Source: Pseudoalteromonas ruthenica
GTDB taxonomy: Bacteria > Pseudomonadota > Gammaproteobacteria > Enterobacterales > Alteromonadaceae
DNA: 64,000 nt
Direction: 5' to 3'
Assembly: GCF_008808095.1 (NCBI RefSeq)
Contig: NZ_CP023396.1
Coordinates: 1,302,001 to 1,366,000 of the forward strand
The translations under genes were made by a program, and so were the position numbers. Below, piece after piece: positions 14,559 to 24,667 of the stretch; position 1 is the first letter of the stretch, and the number at the start of each line of letters is the position of its first letter. A model generated the notes under the pieces. The model saw nothing but the letters and a program-made list of their open reading frames with translations, did no database searches and was not told where the DNA came from.

Positions 14559-15689
14559 ATGAATGTAAAAACGCTGGTCGCAGTCACCGTACTTGCGGCG
14601 CTTAGCTTAAGTGGTTGCCAGGAGCAACCACAACAACAAGCCCAAACGGCCCCCACTGCCGTTGAAGTCGAGGCCATAACGTTGTCGCCACAAAGTATTG
14701 ACCTCAGCACCGAGCTGGTTGGCCGCACGGTCGATTTTCGTCAAGCTGAGATCCGCCCTCAAGTAAGCGGTATTTTGCAGGCGCGGCTGTTCGAAGAAGG
14801 ACAAATGGTGAGCAAAGGAGATGTGTTGTATCGGATTGACCCCGCGCCCTACCAAGCTGAACTTGCCAGCGCCAAAGCGGCGCTCGCCAAAGCCCAAGCC
14901 AGTGTTCGCAACAGTGGCATGAAGGCCGAACGTATCAAAGGCTTATTAGGCAATAAATCGGTCAGCCAGCAAGACTATGATGATGCCGAAGCCACCTTGT
15001 TGCAAGCAAAGGCCGATTTAGCAGCCGCCAAAGCCGCTGTACTGAGCGCCGAAATTAATCTTGATTACACCCAAATCCGCGCCCCCATTGACGGTCAGAT
15101 TGGTCGCTCTAGTGTTACCGAAGGGGCCTTGCTGACAGCCAATCAAAGCGCTGCGCTGTCGATAATTCGCCAGCTTGACCCTATTTATGTGGATATGACG
15201 CGCGCCGCCTCCAAGCTATCTTCTTTGCGCAGCGCCATGCATCAAGGCAATCTCAGCCAAAACCCCGAGGTTAAACTGAGATTAGAAAATAACGACTGGT
15301 ATGCGCTCTCGGGTGAGCTGAAGTTCTCCGAGGTAAGCGTTGACCCATCAACGTCTATGGTTACCATGCGCGCAGTGTTCCCCAACCCCAATGGTGAATT
15401 ACTGCCAGGCATGTTCGTGCGAGCGCAGTTAGCTACCGGCCAAGATGATGACGCCTTATTGGTACCGCAAAAAGCCATTGTGCGCACGCCCAAAGGTGAG
15501 GCCACGGTGATGGTGGTCAGCAAAGAAGGCACGGCGCAAACTCGCGTAGTTGAGCTCGGTCAAGAGATAAACCAAAGCTGGCAAGTCCACTCCGGTCTAC
15601 AAGCGGGTGACCAAGTGATCGTCGCCGGGCTGCAAAAGGTTCGCCCCGGTAGCAAAGTGACAGTGGCAAAACAGGACACGGGGGCATAA
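14559..15689 (+). CDS. RND efflux periplasmic adaptor, AcrA/MexA type
   Basis: A 376-residue membrane-fusion lipoprotein that links the inner-membrane pump to an outer-membrane channel. The signal has lipobox LSGC with Cys-20. Barrel-sandwich halves occur near residues 60-90 and 170-200 (PISRI-type DYTQIRAPIDGQIGRS), with an alpha-helical hairpin in between (about 95-165, AKAALAKAQ to AAKAAVLSA). The beta-barrel and membrane-proximal domains follow. AGGTAGG lies upstream of the ATG. It is the first gene of an operon with the pump gene, four bases away, and is probably controlled by the AcrR site at 14491. Confidence 0.95.
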   Translation: MNVKTLVAVTVLAALSLSGCQEQPQQQAQTAPTAVEVEAITLSPQSIDLSTELVGRTVDFRQAEIRPQVSGILQARLFEEGQMVSKGDVLYRIDPAPYQAELASAKAALAKAQASVRNSGMKAERIKGLLGNKSVSQQDYDDAEATLLQAKADLAAAKAAVLSAEINLDYTQIRAPIDGQIGRSSVTEGALLTANQSAALSIIRQLDPIYVDMTRAASKLSSLRSAMHQGNLSQNPEVKLRLENNDWYALSGELKFSEVSVDPSTSMVTMRAVFPNPNGELLPGMFVRAQLATGQDDDALLVPQKAIVRTPKGEATVMVVSKEGTAQTRVVELGQEINQSWQVHSGLQAGDQVIVAGLQKVRPGSKVTVAKQDTGA

Positions 15690-15692
15690 TTT

Positions 15693-18600
15693 ATGGCTAA
15701 TTTTTTCATTGGCCGGCCTATTTTTGCTTGGGTGATCGCCATCGTGATCATGCTTGCGGGCCTGCTATCGGTAAAACAGCTGCCCGTAGAGCAATACCCT
15801 AAAGTTGCGCCACCGGCGGTCAGCATTAATGCCAGCTACCCTGGTGCCACGGCACAAACAGCCGAAAACGCCATTACTCAGGTGATAGAACAAGCCATGA
15901 ACGGCTTGGACAACCTCATGTATATGTCGTCACAAAGTGACTCGGTGGGCAATGTCAGCCTGACACTCACCTTTGAAACCGGCACTGACCCCGATATTGC
16001 TCAGGTTCAGGTGCAAAACAAACTGCAACGGGCAATTCCTCTGTTACCGCAAGAAGTGCAGCAGCAAGGGGTTTCGGTGGCCAAGTCTAATGGCAGTTTC
16101 TTAATGGTTATTGGCTTTATCTCCGAAGATGGTTCGATGAACCGCGAAGACATCGCCGACTATGTGGTTTCTAATGTTAAAGACCCAATTAGCCGCACCC
16201 CAGGGGTGGGCAATGTCACCGTATTCGGCAGCCAGTATGCCATGCGTATCTGGCTTGATGCGCAAAAGCTTAACCAGTATCAACTGACCCCCACCGATGT
16301 CACCGCTGCCATTAAAGTGCAGAATAATCAGGTGACAGCCGGACAGCTCGGCGGCGCCCCGGCGTTACCCGGGCAGCAATACAATGCCGCCATCACCGCA
16401 CAAAGCCGCCTCAGTAGCCCAGAAGAATTTGGCCAAATTCTATTACGGGTTAACGAAGATGGTTCACGAGTGCAGCTTAAAGATGTGGCTCGCGTCGAGC
16501 TCGGCGGTGAAGACTATTCCGTTATGGCTCGCTATAACGGCATGCAAGCAACGGGGATCGCCATCGAGTTAGCCACCGGAGCCAATGCCCTCGATACCGC
16601 CGAAGCGGTGCGCGCTCGCCTTGACGAACTAAAGCCTTATTTCCCGGAAGGGCTAAAGATTGAAGTGCCCTACGACACCACGCCGTTCGTTGAGCTTTCT
16701 ATCAGCTCGGTGGTGCAAACACTGTTTGAAGCCGTGCTGTTAGTGTTTGTGGTGATGTATTTGTTCTTGCAGAACTTCCGCGCCACCTTAATTCCGACCC
16801 TAGCGATTCCTGTGGTCTTGCTTGGTACCTTTGGCATTATGTCGGCGATGGGCTTTTCGATAAACACCCTCACCATGTTTGGTATGGTGCTGGCCATCGG
16901 CTTATTAGTGGATGATGCCATTGTTGTGGTCGAGAACGTTGAACGGGTCATGAGCGAGGAAGGCTTGGGGCCTGTGGAAGCAACGCGCAAGTCCATGGGA
17001 CAAATCACCGGTGCCTTGGTGGGCATAGGCTTGGTGCTCTCTGCCGTATTTGTGCCGATGGCCTTTTTCGGCGGCGCGACCGGGGCTATCTATAAGCAGT
17101 TCTCTATTACCATCGTTTCGGCCATGGCGTTATCGGTGTTGGTGGCGATTATTTTCACGCCGGCCCTGTGTGCCACCATTTTGAAACCCATCAAAGGCGA
17201 CCATTTGGAAAAAGGCGGCTTCTTCGGCTGGTTTAACCGTACCTTTGATCGCTCTAACGATGGTTACCAAGGGGCAGTAGGTGGCCTGCTTAAGCGTCCG
17301 GTGCGCTCAATGGCGTTATATGGCGCGATTATCGCAGTGATGGCATTGATGTTTGCCCGCCTGCCCTCGTCATTCTTGCCCGATGAGGACCAAGGTATCT
17401 TTTTAACCATGGTGCAGCTGCCAAGTGGTGCCAGCCAAGAGCGTACCGAAGAAATAATGACTAAGGTCGCCGATTACTATCACGGCGAAGACTCAGTGCG
17501 CTCAGTGTTCACCGTCAGCGGCTTTAGCTTTGCCGGGCGTGGACAAAACGTCGGCCTTGCCTTCGTGCGCCTTAAAGATTGGAGTGAGCGCGACGACAGC
17601 CAAAGCGTACAGGCCACTATCGGCCGGGCGATGGGGTATTTTTCCACCATTAAAGAGGCGCAAATTTTTGCCTTTAACTTGCCTCCTATTCAAGAGCTAG
17701 GACAAGCCACTGGCTTTAACCTGTTCTTGCAAGATAGGGGCGCCTTAGGCCATGACGCGTTACTGCAGGCCCGTAATCAACTACTGGGAATGGCGGCGCA
17801 GCGCCCTGAGCTGATGGCTGTGCGCCCTAACGGCATGGAAGATGCGGCGCAGTTACAGGTGGATATCGACCAGCTTAAAGCGCAAGCGTTAGGAGTCTCA
17901 ATTAGTGAGATAAACCAAGCATTGTCTATTGGCTGGGGCTCGCGTTACGTCAATGACTTCACCGACCGAGGCCGTGTTAAAAAGGTCTATGTGCAAGCCG
18001 ATGCCAAGTACCGCATGACCCCGGAAGATTTAAGCCATTGGTATGTGCGCAATAACGAAGGTGAAATGGTGTCCTTTGATACCTTTGCCACCAGCCGCTG
18101 GGTGTATGGCCCGCAACGTCTGGAGCGTTACAACGGCATCTCAGCCATGGAAATTCAAGGTCAGCCAGCACCGGGATACAGCTCCGGCGTGGCGATGCAA
18201 ACTATGGCCGAGTTGGTTGCTCAATTGCCACCGGGCATTGACTTTGAATGGACCGGCACCTCTTACCAAGAGAAAATGTCTGGCTCCCAGGCGCCGATGC
18301 TCTATGCCTTGTCGATTTTGGTGGTGTTCTTATGTTTAGCCGCCCTATACGAGAGCTGGGCTATTCCATTTTCGGTGATTATGGTGGTGCCGCTGGGGAT
18401 CATCGGGGCGCTCAGTGCCGCCTTCTTGTTCGGTCTTCAGAACGACGTGTATTTCCAAGTGGGCTTGTTGACCACCATGGGCTTGGCATCGAAAAACGCG
18501 ATTCTCATCGTGGAGTTCGCCAAAGATTTACAGCAACAAGGTCGCTCGGTGATCAACGCCACGCTCGAAGCCGTGCGCTTGCGTTTACGACCCATCATCA

Positions 18601-18782
18601 TGACCTCACTGGCGTTCTCGCTTGGGGTTTTGCCATTGGCGATAAGCTCCGGGGCCGGCTCAGCCAGTCGCAATGCCATTGGTATTGGCGTTCTTGGCGG
18701 TATGCTCAGTGCCACCTTCTTGGCTATCTTTTTAGTTCCCGTGTTTTATCTCGTGGTGCAAAAGCTCTTTGTTCGAAAGTAA
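15693..18782 (+). CDS. RND multidrug efflux transporter, AcrB/MexB type (HAE1)
   Basis: A 1029-residue inner-membrane proton/drug antiporter. [13 protein letters not shown] opens TM1; the proton-relay Asp pair is in [17 protein letters not shown] of TM4 (about residues 405-410); the two large periplasmic loops follow TM1 and TM7; a second repeat contains [14 protein letters not shown]. Length is normal for the family. No tolC-like outer-membrane gene follows, so it must use a channel encoded elsewhere. Transcription ends at the shared terminator at 18797. Confidence 0.97.
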   Translation: MANFFIGRPIFAWVIAIVIMLAGLLSVKQLPVEQYPKVAPPAVSINASYPGATAQTAENAITQVIEQAMNGLDNLMYMSSQSDSVGNVSLTLTFETGTDPDIAQVQVQNKLQRAIPLLPQEVQQQGVSVAKSNGSFLMVIGFISEDGSMNREDIADYVVSNVKDPISRTPGVGNVTVFGSQYAMRIWLDAQKLNQYQLTPTDVTAAIKVQNNQVTAGQLGGAPALPGQQYNAAITAQSRLSSPEEFGQILLRVNEDGSRVQLKDVARVELGGEDYSVMARYNGMQATGIAIELATGANALDTAEAVRARLDELKPYFPEGLKIEVPYDTTPFVELSISSVVQTLFEAVLLVFVVMYLFLQNFRATLIPTLAIPVVLLGTFGIMSAMGFSINTLTMFGMVLAIGLLVDDAIVVVENVERVMSEEGLGPVEATRKSMGQITGALVGIGLVLSAVFVPMAFFGGATGAIYKQFSITIVSAMALSVLVAIIFTPALCATILKPIKGDHLEKGGFFGWFNRTFDRSNDGYQGAVGGLLKRPVRSMALYGAIIAVMALMFARLPSSFLPDEDQGIFLTMVQLPSGASQERTEEIMTKVADYYHGEDSVRSVFTVSGFSFAGRGQNVGLAFVRLKDWSERDDSQSVQATIGRAMGYFSTIKEAQIFAFNLPPIQELGQATGFNLFLQDRGALGHDALLQARNQLLGMAAQRPELMAVRPNGMEDAAQLQVDIDQLKAQALGVSISEINQALSIGWGSRYVNDFTDRGRVKKVYVQADAKYRMTPEDLSHWYVRNNEGEMVSFDTFATSRWVYGPQRLERYNGISAMEIQGQPAPGYSSGVAMQTMAELVAQLPPGIDFEWTGTSYQEKMSGSQAPMLYALSILVVFLCLAALYESWAIPFSVIMVVPLGIIGALSAAFLFGLQNDVYFQVGLLTTMGLASKNAILIVEFAKDLQQQGRSVINATLEAVRLRLRPIIMTSLAFSLGVLPLAISSGAGSASRNAIGIGVLGGMLSATFLAIFLVPVFYLVVQKLFVRK

Positions 18783-18796
18783 CTGCACCCAACCCC

Positions 18797-18826
18797 AAAG
18801 CCGGACTTTTTAGTCCGGCTTTTTTA
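18797..18826. terminator. Bidirectional terminator between pump gene and acrR-like gene
   Basis: An 11-base stem AAAGCCGGACT/AGTCCGGCTTT with a TTTT loop, A-rich on the left and T-rich on the right. It serves both convergent genes and overlaps the last codons of the acrR-like gene, whose end Lys-Lys-Pro-Asp is encoded by the stem. Confidence 0.9.
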
Positions 18827-19430
18827 TGCCTAAAAACAAGGTATCAAGGAGGGCTTGCGCTTGCTCAATAAGGTCAATATAGCCAGGGTGTTGCAGGAAT
18901 TTACTGATAAGGCCACCGACGAGAGAATTCATCGCCGCTGCCGCGATTCGCGGCTCGATGGCCGGGTTAAGCTCACCATTTTCCAATGCCCTGGCGAACG
19001 CCAGTGTGAGCGTGTCCTGCACTTCTTGATTGAGTTGTTCTTGTTGCTGTACGGCGGGGTTAAGCTCGTCAACATATTCACAGCGATGGAACACCACCGT
19101 TAGCACGCGATGATACTGGGGGTCTTGTTGCACTATCACCAAGGCGCGATGCATCACGTCTTTTATTTGCGCCAAAGCGCTCAGATCATTGGCACTTTGC
19201 AGCTCACTGAGCATTTGTCGAAACGGCAGACGAATACGGTCTAACATGGCGTTGAACAGATCGGCTTTATTGTCAAAATGCCAATAGATTGCGCCGCGCG
19301 TGACGCCTGCGGCGCTGGCGATGTGTGCCAAGGTGGTACGCGACACACCATGCTGGTAAAACTGATGCTCGGCGGCATCTAAGATAGCACTGCGGGTTTG
19401 TTCGGCATCAGCCTTCAAACGCCTGACCAT
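18810..19430 (-). CDS. TetR-family repressor, AcrR-like
   Basis: A 206-residue regulator. The N-terminal HTH (residues 10-60; GVSRTTLAHIASAAGVTRGAIYWHFDNKADLF) is almost the same as that of AcrR, which fits the AcrR-type operator found at 14491-14510. The C-terminal ligand domain (TetR_C_2/MAATS type) should bind pump substrates. Unlike in E. coli, where acrR is divergent from acrA, here it lies downstream of and convergent to the pump gene, so autoregulation is not through the same operator. Confidence 0.9.
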   Translation of the reverse strand: MVRRLKADAEQTRSAILDAAEHQFYQHGVSRTTLAHIASAAGVTRGAIYWHFDNKADLFNAMLDRIRLPFRQMLSELQSANDLSALAQIKDVMHRALVIVQQDPQYHRVLTVVFHRCEYVDELNPAVQQQEQLNQEVQDTLTLAFARALENGELNPAIEPRIAAAAMNSLVGGLISKFLQHPGYIDLIEQAQALLDTLFLGIKKPD

Positions 19431-19503
19431 GGCCTTGCTCGATTAGGAAATAATGATCGCAATATTAACATAGTTGCTACCTGAACCAACAGCCATGGCG
19501 GTG

Positions 19504-20295
19504 TTATCGATACTCCAGCCGGGCGGTTAGGCGATTAAATAACCTGGGAAAAAAACGCTTGATGGTCGGTGCCCAATAACTTAAGCCTTGGCCAATCACC
19601 ACTTCTTGCTTTTGCTTTTCAATCGCGGTGATGATTTCTTGCACACAGGCGCTTACCGGCATACCGTTTTCAATCGACTGTTCACTGTGATTTTGCGCCA
19701 CCCCTTTCTCGTTTAAGGAGTTATGAGCAATGCGGGTTTGCACCGAGCCAGGACACACGGTGAGGCAATGAATGCCATCAGCGGCAAGCTCGGCGCGAAT
19801 GCAATCCATAAAGCCGACCACCGCATATTTGGAGCCGGAATAACCGGAGCGAAACTTAGAGCCCACTTTGCCCGCGACGCTGCTGATTGCCACGATCATC
19901 CCCTGCTTTCGAGCCTGCATTTGCGCAACCACCAGTTTAGTCAGGGCCACAGTGCCAAAGTAGTTGACCGCCATTAATTGCTGGTAAGTAGCAAAGTCGG
20001 TGTCGGCAAATAAGCTACGTTGCGACACCCCACCATTATTAATCAACACATCAATATCACCGATGGCTGCGAGCTGCTCGGGCAGCTCTTTGAGCAGGCT
20101 CTCAGCGGCGCTCAAATCCAAAGGTAAGACAACATGTCCCTGCCCCACCAAGCTATTTTTCACCTGCTCAAGGGCTTGCTCGTTGCGCGCCGATAACACC
20201 AGCTTAGCGCCTTTGGCCGCAAGTTGTTTAGCCAGCTCCTCACCAATGCCCGATGATGCGCCGCTTAACCACACCCGTTTGCCATCTAAGTTCAT
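19504..20295 (-). CDS. Short-chain dehydrogenase/reductase
   Basis: A 263-residue classical SDR. GASSGIGEELA (residues 11-21) is the cofactor glycine motif, NNGG stabilises the fold (about 87-90), and the catalytic Ser and YSGSK (Tyr-Lys) appear near residues 140-160. A basic residue after the first beta-strand (SARNE) suggests NADP(H). The C-terminal extension with RFFPRLFNRL may contact membrane. It overlaps the upstream Mpo1-like gene by four bases (ATGA), so the two are translationally coupled, which hints at lipid substrates. Confidence 0.92.
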   Translation of the reverse strand: MNLDGKRVWLSGASSGIGEELAKQLAAKGAKLVLSARNEQALEQVKNSLVGQGHVVLPLDLSAAESLLKELPEQLAAIGDIDVLINNGGVSQRSLFADTDFATYQQLMAVNYFGTVALTKLVVAQMQARKQGMIVAISSVAGKVGSKFRSGYSGSKYAVVGFMDCIRAELAADGIHCLTVCPGSVQTRIAHNSLNEKGVAQNHSEQSIENGMPVSACVQEIITAIEKQKQEVVIGQGLSYWAPTIKRFFPRLFNRLTARLEYR

Positions 20296-20792
20296 TTTAT
20301 CGCTCCTGCTTGGTGTTCAATTTGCGCTTGCAGCTCTTTGCAAAGCCCCATTAAAAATAAGGCTTCAACGACAACAAATAAGGGCCCAATAACCAAGCCG
20401 ATTAAATCATCCACAAAGGCAGGTTTTTTGCCCTCGTAATAGTGACCGACAAATTGAAATACCCAGCCCACGACGAATAATCCGATACCAACGGACAGCC
20501 ACAGCCACGTGCTAAGCATCGCCACGGGCGCAGCCCCGAGCAGACCCAGCACCAACAGCGCGCTCATTAGCAGGCCAAGCCTGAGAGATAGCTTTAAATA
20601 GTAAAGGCAGGTAATACTCACGACCAACACAGCTGGAGTGAGGCTGAGCGCTAAAACGGTAAAACTCGGGCGGGAGAGCAGCACCAGCAAGGCATACACG
20701 ATTAAGGGTATGCCGATAAAATGGGTGTATATATTACGTTTATCACGATGATAACGAGCGTAATTACTTAATTGGGTAACCAAGGTTTTCAT
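20292..20792 (-). CDS. Mpo1-like (DUF962) membrane protein
   Basis: A 166-residue integral membrane protein with four to five transmembrane helices. Family hallmarks are visible: YARYHRDKRNIYTHFIGIP near the N-terminus and FVGHYYEGKKPAF followed by IGPLFVVVEALF in the C-terminal half; His-rich positions (H15, H24, H118-type) match the iron ligands of yeast Mpo1, a 2-hydroxy fatty acid dioxygenase. It is coupled to the SDR gene, so the pair may act on fatty acids. That role is inferred. Confidence 0.88.
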   Translation of the reverse strand: MKTLVTQLSNYARYHRDKRNIYTHFIGIPLIVYALLVLLSRPSFTVLALSLTPAVLVVSITCLYYLKLSLRLGLLMSALLVLGLLGAAPVAMLSTWLWLSVGIGLFVVGWVFQFVGHYYEGKKPAFVDDLIGLVIGPLFVVVEALFLMGLCKELQAQIEHQAGAIK

Positions 20793-20854
20793 GGTGTTAG
20801 CACCTTTTTTATTATTAACCTTGTGCTCAGTTTAGAGTAAAACCCCTAACTTGC

Positions 20855-21499
20855 CTATATTTTTGGCTCGTCTCGCTCGCCCTCATCAAGATTACCAGTG
20901 GCATGAGTATTCATGCGTACTAAATTAGGCTTACGCTCACTCGCAGCGGCGCTCTTTAATGGCCCCTGCCCCGGTGGAGAATTAGGCTCATCAGACACTG
21001 GCTCACCGTTTTTAAAGGGCTGGATCATATTGGCGTATTGTTCAATGAGCCGATGCATTCCCTCTGGTGCTTCACAACGCGTAAACTGCATCTCCACATC
21101 GACAATATCGGTTCGCCGGCGGTTGCTGTCGCTGGTTTTCGGCGAAAGGTTCACCTTGAATGCCACTCGCTCGGCATTAAACCCATCCACTTGGTGCGTC
21201 GCCCGTTTCAACTCGCTTTCACTGATTTGAATCGACATATCAAAACGCATTTTGTCTAAGGCTATGCCTTGCGGCTGTACTAAAGCAATAAGCGGCACAT
21301 ACATATCGTGTTGCTCGTCGACTTGCACTTTCACCATTTTCGCCGCTAGCGAGCCATCCTCTTGAGTATCGAAGAACTGCTGCAATTGCATCACATATTG
21401 TTGCGATATCATGGTCCCGGTGGTGTTCACCGCATGGTGGATCCCCCGAGTGATATCGGTGAGCATTTGCGCATTCATCTTTTCTTTGCCAAACATCAT
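20855..21499 (-). CDS. DUF2589-like protein
   Basis: A 214-residue soluble protein without signal or membrane segment. Its body (MLTDITRGIHHAVNTTGTMISQQYV, then YVPLIALVQPQGIALDKMRFDMSIQIS) follows the same pattern as the gene at 21752-22408: an N-terminal helix, a PL-x-A-L/I-beta strand entry and a charged linker, so both look like DUF2589 paralogues. The tail from residue 165 is Pro/Ser/Lys-rich and probably disordered. The ATG overlaps the stop of the previous gene (ATGATG/TGA). Function unknown. Confidence 0.75.
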   Translation of the reverse strand: MMFGKEKMNAQMLTDITRGIHHAVNTTGTMISQQYVMQLQQFFDTQEDGSLAAKMVKVQVDEQHDMYVPLIALVQPQGIALDKMRFDMSIQISESELKRATHQVDGFNAERVAFKVNLSPKTSDSNRRRTDIVDVEMQFTRCEAPEGMHRLIEQYANMIQPFKNGEPVSDEPNSPPGQGPLKSAAASERKPNLVRMNTHATGNLDEGERDEPKI

Positions 21500-21762
21500 A
21501 AGTCCTTACTATCAATGACATTGGGAGTGCGCAGCCGCTGTAATAACTCAGTGTTAAGAAAATGACTTTGAGCATGCAGCTGCACGTTAACATAGGCGCG
21601 CGTATCACCTGCGCGCCCAGAGTGCTCGGAATGTAACAGCACCACATTGGCCTGTTTGGTGTGACAGTGCGTAGACCAATAACGACTTGGTATTGGCCAT
21701 AATGTACTGATAGCCTGCCAACACCGCCGCCAAGCACTTTTTAGCTTCACCTTAGCCGCCAT
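21496..21762 (-). CDS. Small protein in DUF2589 operon
   Basis: An 88-residue-class frame starting at ATG 21762, eleven bases before the end of the upstream DUF2589 gene, and ending in a TGA that overlaps the ATG of the downstream one. This nested start and stop arrangement is the main argument that it is real. The sequence is basic and Trp-rich at first (SAWRRCWQAISTLWPIPSRYW), then polar; no family is recognised. It could be a third component of the same complex. Confidence 0.6.
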   Translation of the reverse strand: MAAKVKLKSAWRRCWQAISTLWPIPSRYWSTHCHTKQANVVLLHSEHSGRAGDTRAYVNVQLHAQSHFLNTELLQRLRTPNVIDSKDL

Positions 21763-22408
21763 CCTTTTTACCATTTTTATCAGAAGGCGGTGCGATTTCA
21801 GCTTTCGTGTCCGCAGGTAAGGCATCAGTAGCAGAGGGTTTACCCTCACCAATAACCACGGGCTTGGTAGCCGCATCGGTGAGAAAATCAATAACCCGCA
21901 TTAATGCTTCAGGCGGCCCTTGGCGTTTTACTGCGGTATGAATTGAATATTTAGCTCGAGTGTCGGTTTTACGGGCTTGCTCCGACTTATGAGACACCTT
22001 GCCGTGTACTTTAACGGAAAATGGACCCCAGCCCATTTTTGCCTCAAAGCCACCCTCACCACTGGTTTCGCTGTGGCTTTCTTCTGATTGTGTCACTTCC
22101 AGTTCAAAGTCAATTGACCCTTCTTCGACACAAATATTGGGGTGGGTGATCGCTGCAAGTAGCGGCACCCGCATGGTTTTACGTATGGTGCCCTTGAAGT
22201 TACCTTCGGTGTCCACTTGGGTTTCATCGTATTCGAACTCAACGTTCACCGCCTTGCCATCTTTAATGCACACGGTCATCAAAAATTCGGCGTAAGCCCG
22301 ACTTGCCTGTACTTGGGCGGTGATCATTGCATGCAATGGCCCCCCTATCATGCGATCCAATGGCAGGGCATTAATTACCGAGCCAACGAGTCCTGTATCG
22401 ATAGCCAT
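21752..22408 (-). CDS. DUF2589 domain protein
   Basis: A 218-residue soluble protein. The DUF2589 pattern is clear: VINALPLDRMIGGPLHAMITAQVQAS at the N-terminus, FEYDE and VPLLAAITHPNICVEEGSIDFELEV in the middle, then a Ser/Glu-rich region and GPFSVKVHGKVSHKSE, which looks like a beta-sandwich. The last 35 residues are Lys/Asp-rich. It is the first gene of the three-gene overlapping set. Nothing in the sequence tells the biochemical role. Confidence 0.85.
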   Translation of the reverse strand: MAIDTGLVGSVINALPLDRMIGGPLHAMITAQVQASRAYAEFLMTVCIKDGKAVNVEFEYDETQVDTEGNFKGTIRKTMRVPLLAAITHPNICVEEGSIDFELEVTQSEESHSETSGEGGFEAKMGWGPFSVKVHGKVSHKSEQARKTDTRAKYSIHTAVKRQGPPEALMRVIDFLTDAATKPVVIGEGKPSATDALPADTKAEIAPPSDKNGKKDGG

Positions 22409-22466
22409 AGTTCTCTCCTTTTGTTCCTATTTGCGCTATTGCCATTAAAAACTAGGAGTCGCTGGC

Positions 22467-22832
22467 TTAACTCGTGCTCTTATGTAAGCCCTTGTAATAA
22501 AAGTAGCGCCGGATAAGCATAAAGATCACCGTGGCGCCGATGACGGCTGACATCAGGTGGTGTATCAGTAAGTGGCCGACAATAAAGGCCGGGATATCGT
22601 CGAAGGAGTCGATCAGCAGCAGCTTGAGTATTAGCGCCACATAAACGCTAAGATGCAAAAGAAACGCGACTTTAAATAACCGCCTAAACCCTTGCTTCAT
22701 ACTCGGATGAATAGCCACCACTCCCAAGCGCAGCAGTAGCCATGCGCACAGCGCAATGGCCATGGAAACCCCACCTAACCCCAATAAAGAGGTTTTAATA
22801 AGCACCACCGCTAAAATGACATAAAACCACAT
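22467..22832 (-). CDS. Small integral membrane protein
   Basis: About 121 residues with four likely transmembrane helices (near residues 3-22, 25-42, 52-75 and 88-108) and a basic C-terminus. ATG 22832 lies two bases after the recD stop; GTG 22841 is also in frame and would overlap recD. It is probably on the recCBD transcript. No family is recognised; the His-His pair in the loop before the last helix could bind something, but this is speculation. Confidence 0.65.
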   Translation of the reverse strand: MWFYVILAVVLIKTSLLGLGGVSMAIALCAWLLLRLGVVAIHPSMKQGFRRLFKVAFLLHLSVYVALILKLLLIDSFDDIPAFIVGHLLIHHLMSAVIGATVIFMLIRRYFYYKGLHKSTS

Positions 22833-22834
22833 CG

Positions 22835-24667
22835 CTAACACTCACATAAACGCTGATACAACCCCGATGCCCGGCGCACTGGCGTGGCGATGGCATGAGC
22901 CAAAGTGCGCGCATCACAGATCAATTCAATATGCGCCTTGGCACGGGTCACACCGGTATACACCAATTGGCGATTAAGTCCTTGGCCGCCCCGATGCAGC
23001 GGCGGCAGCACCATGGCGGTATGGGCAAACTCAGAGCCTTGTGACTTGTGAATGGTCATAGCAAAAACTTTATCAAATTGCGGTAAACGCCCCGGATAGA
23101 ATGCCCTGGCCTCACCTTGCGCGCCCATAAAAACGGCCTGAGGCTCGCCGTTGTCATCCGCCATAATGATGCCAATATCACCATTAAACAGGTGAAGCTG
23201 ATAGTCGTTCTGAGTGATCATCAACGGCATACCAATATAAAAATGCTGCTGCACATTGATTTTCCCTTGCTGAGCGAGGTGATGTTCTATGCGTTGGTTA
23301 AGCGCATGCACACCAAAGGGCCCCTCTCGCAGTGCGGCAAGTAACTGGAAACGAGCAAATGCGTCATGCACCTGCACGGGCGTTGCCCCTGCTGCAATCA
23401 ATGCTAGGTAGTGGCTGTACTGCTCGGCGCAGCGGGCAATGAGTGCGCTATAAAACCCCTCATCCAAAGGGTAATAACTAATATCACTGGCGCGGCTTTG
23501 CAGCAGGTATCGTGCTTTTTTGCTATCGGCTGTGTTAATTGCATACGCCAGTTGGCCTATGCCGCTGTCGCCATCAAAGCGATAGCTGTGCTGCAAAAAG
23601 GCAACATGATCGGTTAACGCATAGAGTGATTGCTGGCCACTGTGATAAGAATGCTCACCGCATAAATAGCCAAGTTGCTCAGCGCGCTGGTCACTGTAGT
23701 GCGGCAGCTGGCCAAGGGTACATTCACTGCAAATATCAGCCATGATATTGCCCGTGTCCACTGAACTCAGTTGGTCTTTATCGCCCAATAAAATCAATCG
23801 AGTGTGCGGTGCTAAGGCGTCTACCAATTTACTCATCAGGCTAATATCGACCATGGACGCTTCGTCGACAATCACTAAATCGGCATGCACCGGATTACCC
23901 CGATGATGGCGAAAATGATTGGACATGGGCACCGTGCCTAACAACCGATGCAGGGTTTGCGCTTGCTCGGGAATACTCTCTAATACCGCTTGGTCGGTCT
24001 CGGCTAAGTCGCCTTTTGCTCCTTGAATAGACTCGCTTAGGCGTGCTGCTGCTTTGCCGGTTGGAGCAACCAGTTCAATGTGCAAAGGGGCTTGGGCATA
24101 GAGCGATTGTAAAATCGCCAACAAACGCGTCACTGTGGTGGTTTTACCGGTACCCGGACCGCCGGTGATCACACAAAACTTACTGGTGGCCGCCAGAGCA
24201 CAGGCCACTTTCTGCCAATCAGGTTCACTGTTTTGATTGTTAAAGTAATGCGCCAACAGCGCTTTGAGCGCCGGCAAATCAAGCTCCAAAGGCTGCTTAG
24301 CTAGCTGCAAAAAGCGCGCGGTTAACTGCGCTTCGTAGCCATCATAGCGCGCCAGATAGACGCGCTGCCCATGTATGCGCAGCGGTTTTTCAGCCCCAGT
24401 ACACGGCAAGGCATTAAGGCAGCCGAGGGCATCAAAGTCAGGCGCAAAAAACGCGGGCACTGGCGCGCGGGTATCGAGCTCAAAGGGGTTGTCCCAGTTC
24501 ACACTGTGTAAATCTAAGCAGGTATGCTGCTCATGCATAGCTTTGAGCAACAGCAGGATAATATAAAATCCCTCGCTGTAAGGTGGTTGCTGCTCATCGA
24601 CGAGTAACGCCGCTAACTCGACATCCACGGTACGCACTTTACGCTGTTCTAACAGTACCTCAAGCAT
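22835..24667 (-). CDS. recD: Exodeoxyribonuclease V alpha subunit, RecD
   Basis: A 610-residue 5'-3' superfamily 1 helicase, the fast motor of RecBCD. Walker A is ITGGPGTGKTTTV (residues 168-180), Walker B is LVIDEASMVD, and the C-terminal motif FAMTIHKSQGSEFAHTAMVLPP and LVYTGVTRAK are present. It overlaps recB by eight bases, in the order recC-recB-recD, so all three are one transcript and made in fixed ratio. Confidence 0.97.
   Translation of the reverse strand: MLEVLLEQRKVRTVDVELAALLVDEQQPPYSEGFYIILLLLKAMHEQHTCLDLHSVNWDNPFELDTRAPVPAFFAPDFDALGCLNALPCTGAEKPLRIHGQRVYLARYDGYEAQLTARFLQLAKQPLELDLPALKALLAHYFNNQNSEPDWQKVACALAATSKFCVITGGPGTGKTTTVTRLLAILQSLYAQAPLHIELVAPTGKAAARLSESIQGAKGDLAETDQAVLESIPEQAQTLHRLLGTVPMSNHFRHHRGNPVHADLVIVDEASMVDISLMSKLVDALAPHTRLILLGDKDQLSSVDTGNIMADICSECTLGQLPHYSDQRAEQLGYLCGEHSYHSGQQSLYALTDHVAFLQHSYRFDGDSGIGQLAYAINTADSKKARYLLQSRASDISYYPLDEGFYSALIARCAEQYSHYLALIAAGATPVQVHDAFARFQLLAALREGPFGVHALNQRIEHHLAQQGKINVQQHFYIGMPLMITQNDYQLHLFNGDIGIIMADDNGEPQAVFMGAQGEARAFYPGRLPQFDKVFAMTIHKSQGSEFAHTAMVLPPLHRGGQGLNRQLVYTGVTRAKAHIELICDARTLAHAIATPVRRASGLYQRLCEC

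Noticed and set aside
18248..18871. A 207-codon plus-strand frame
   Set aside because: It is an out-of-frame shadow of the RND pump gene with unnatural residue content.
21240..21737. A 165-codon minus-strand frame in the DUF2589 region
   Set aside because: It overlaps the well-supported DUF2589 gene and the coupled small gene in another frame and has no ribosome site.
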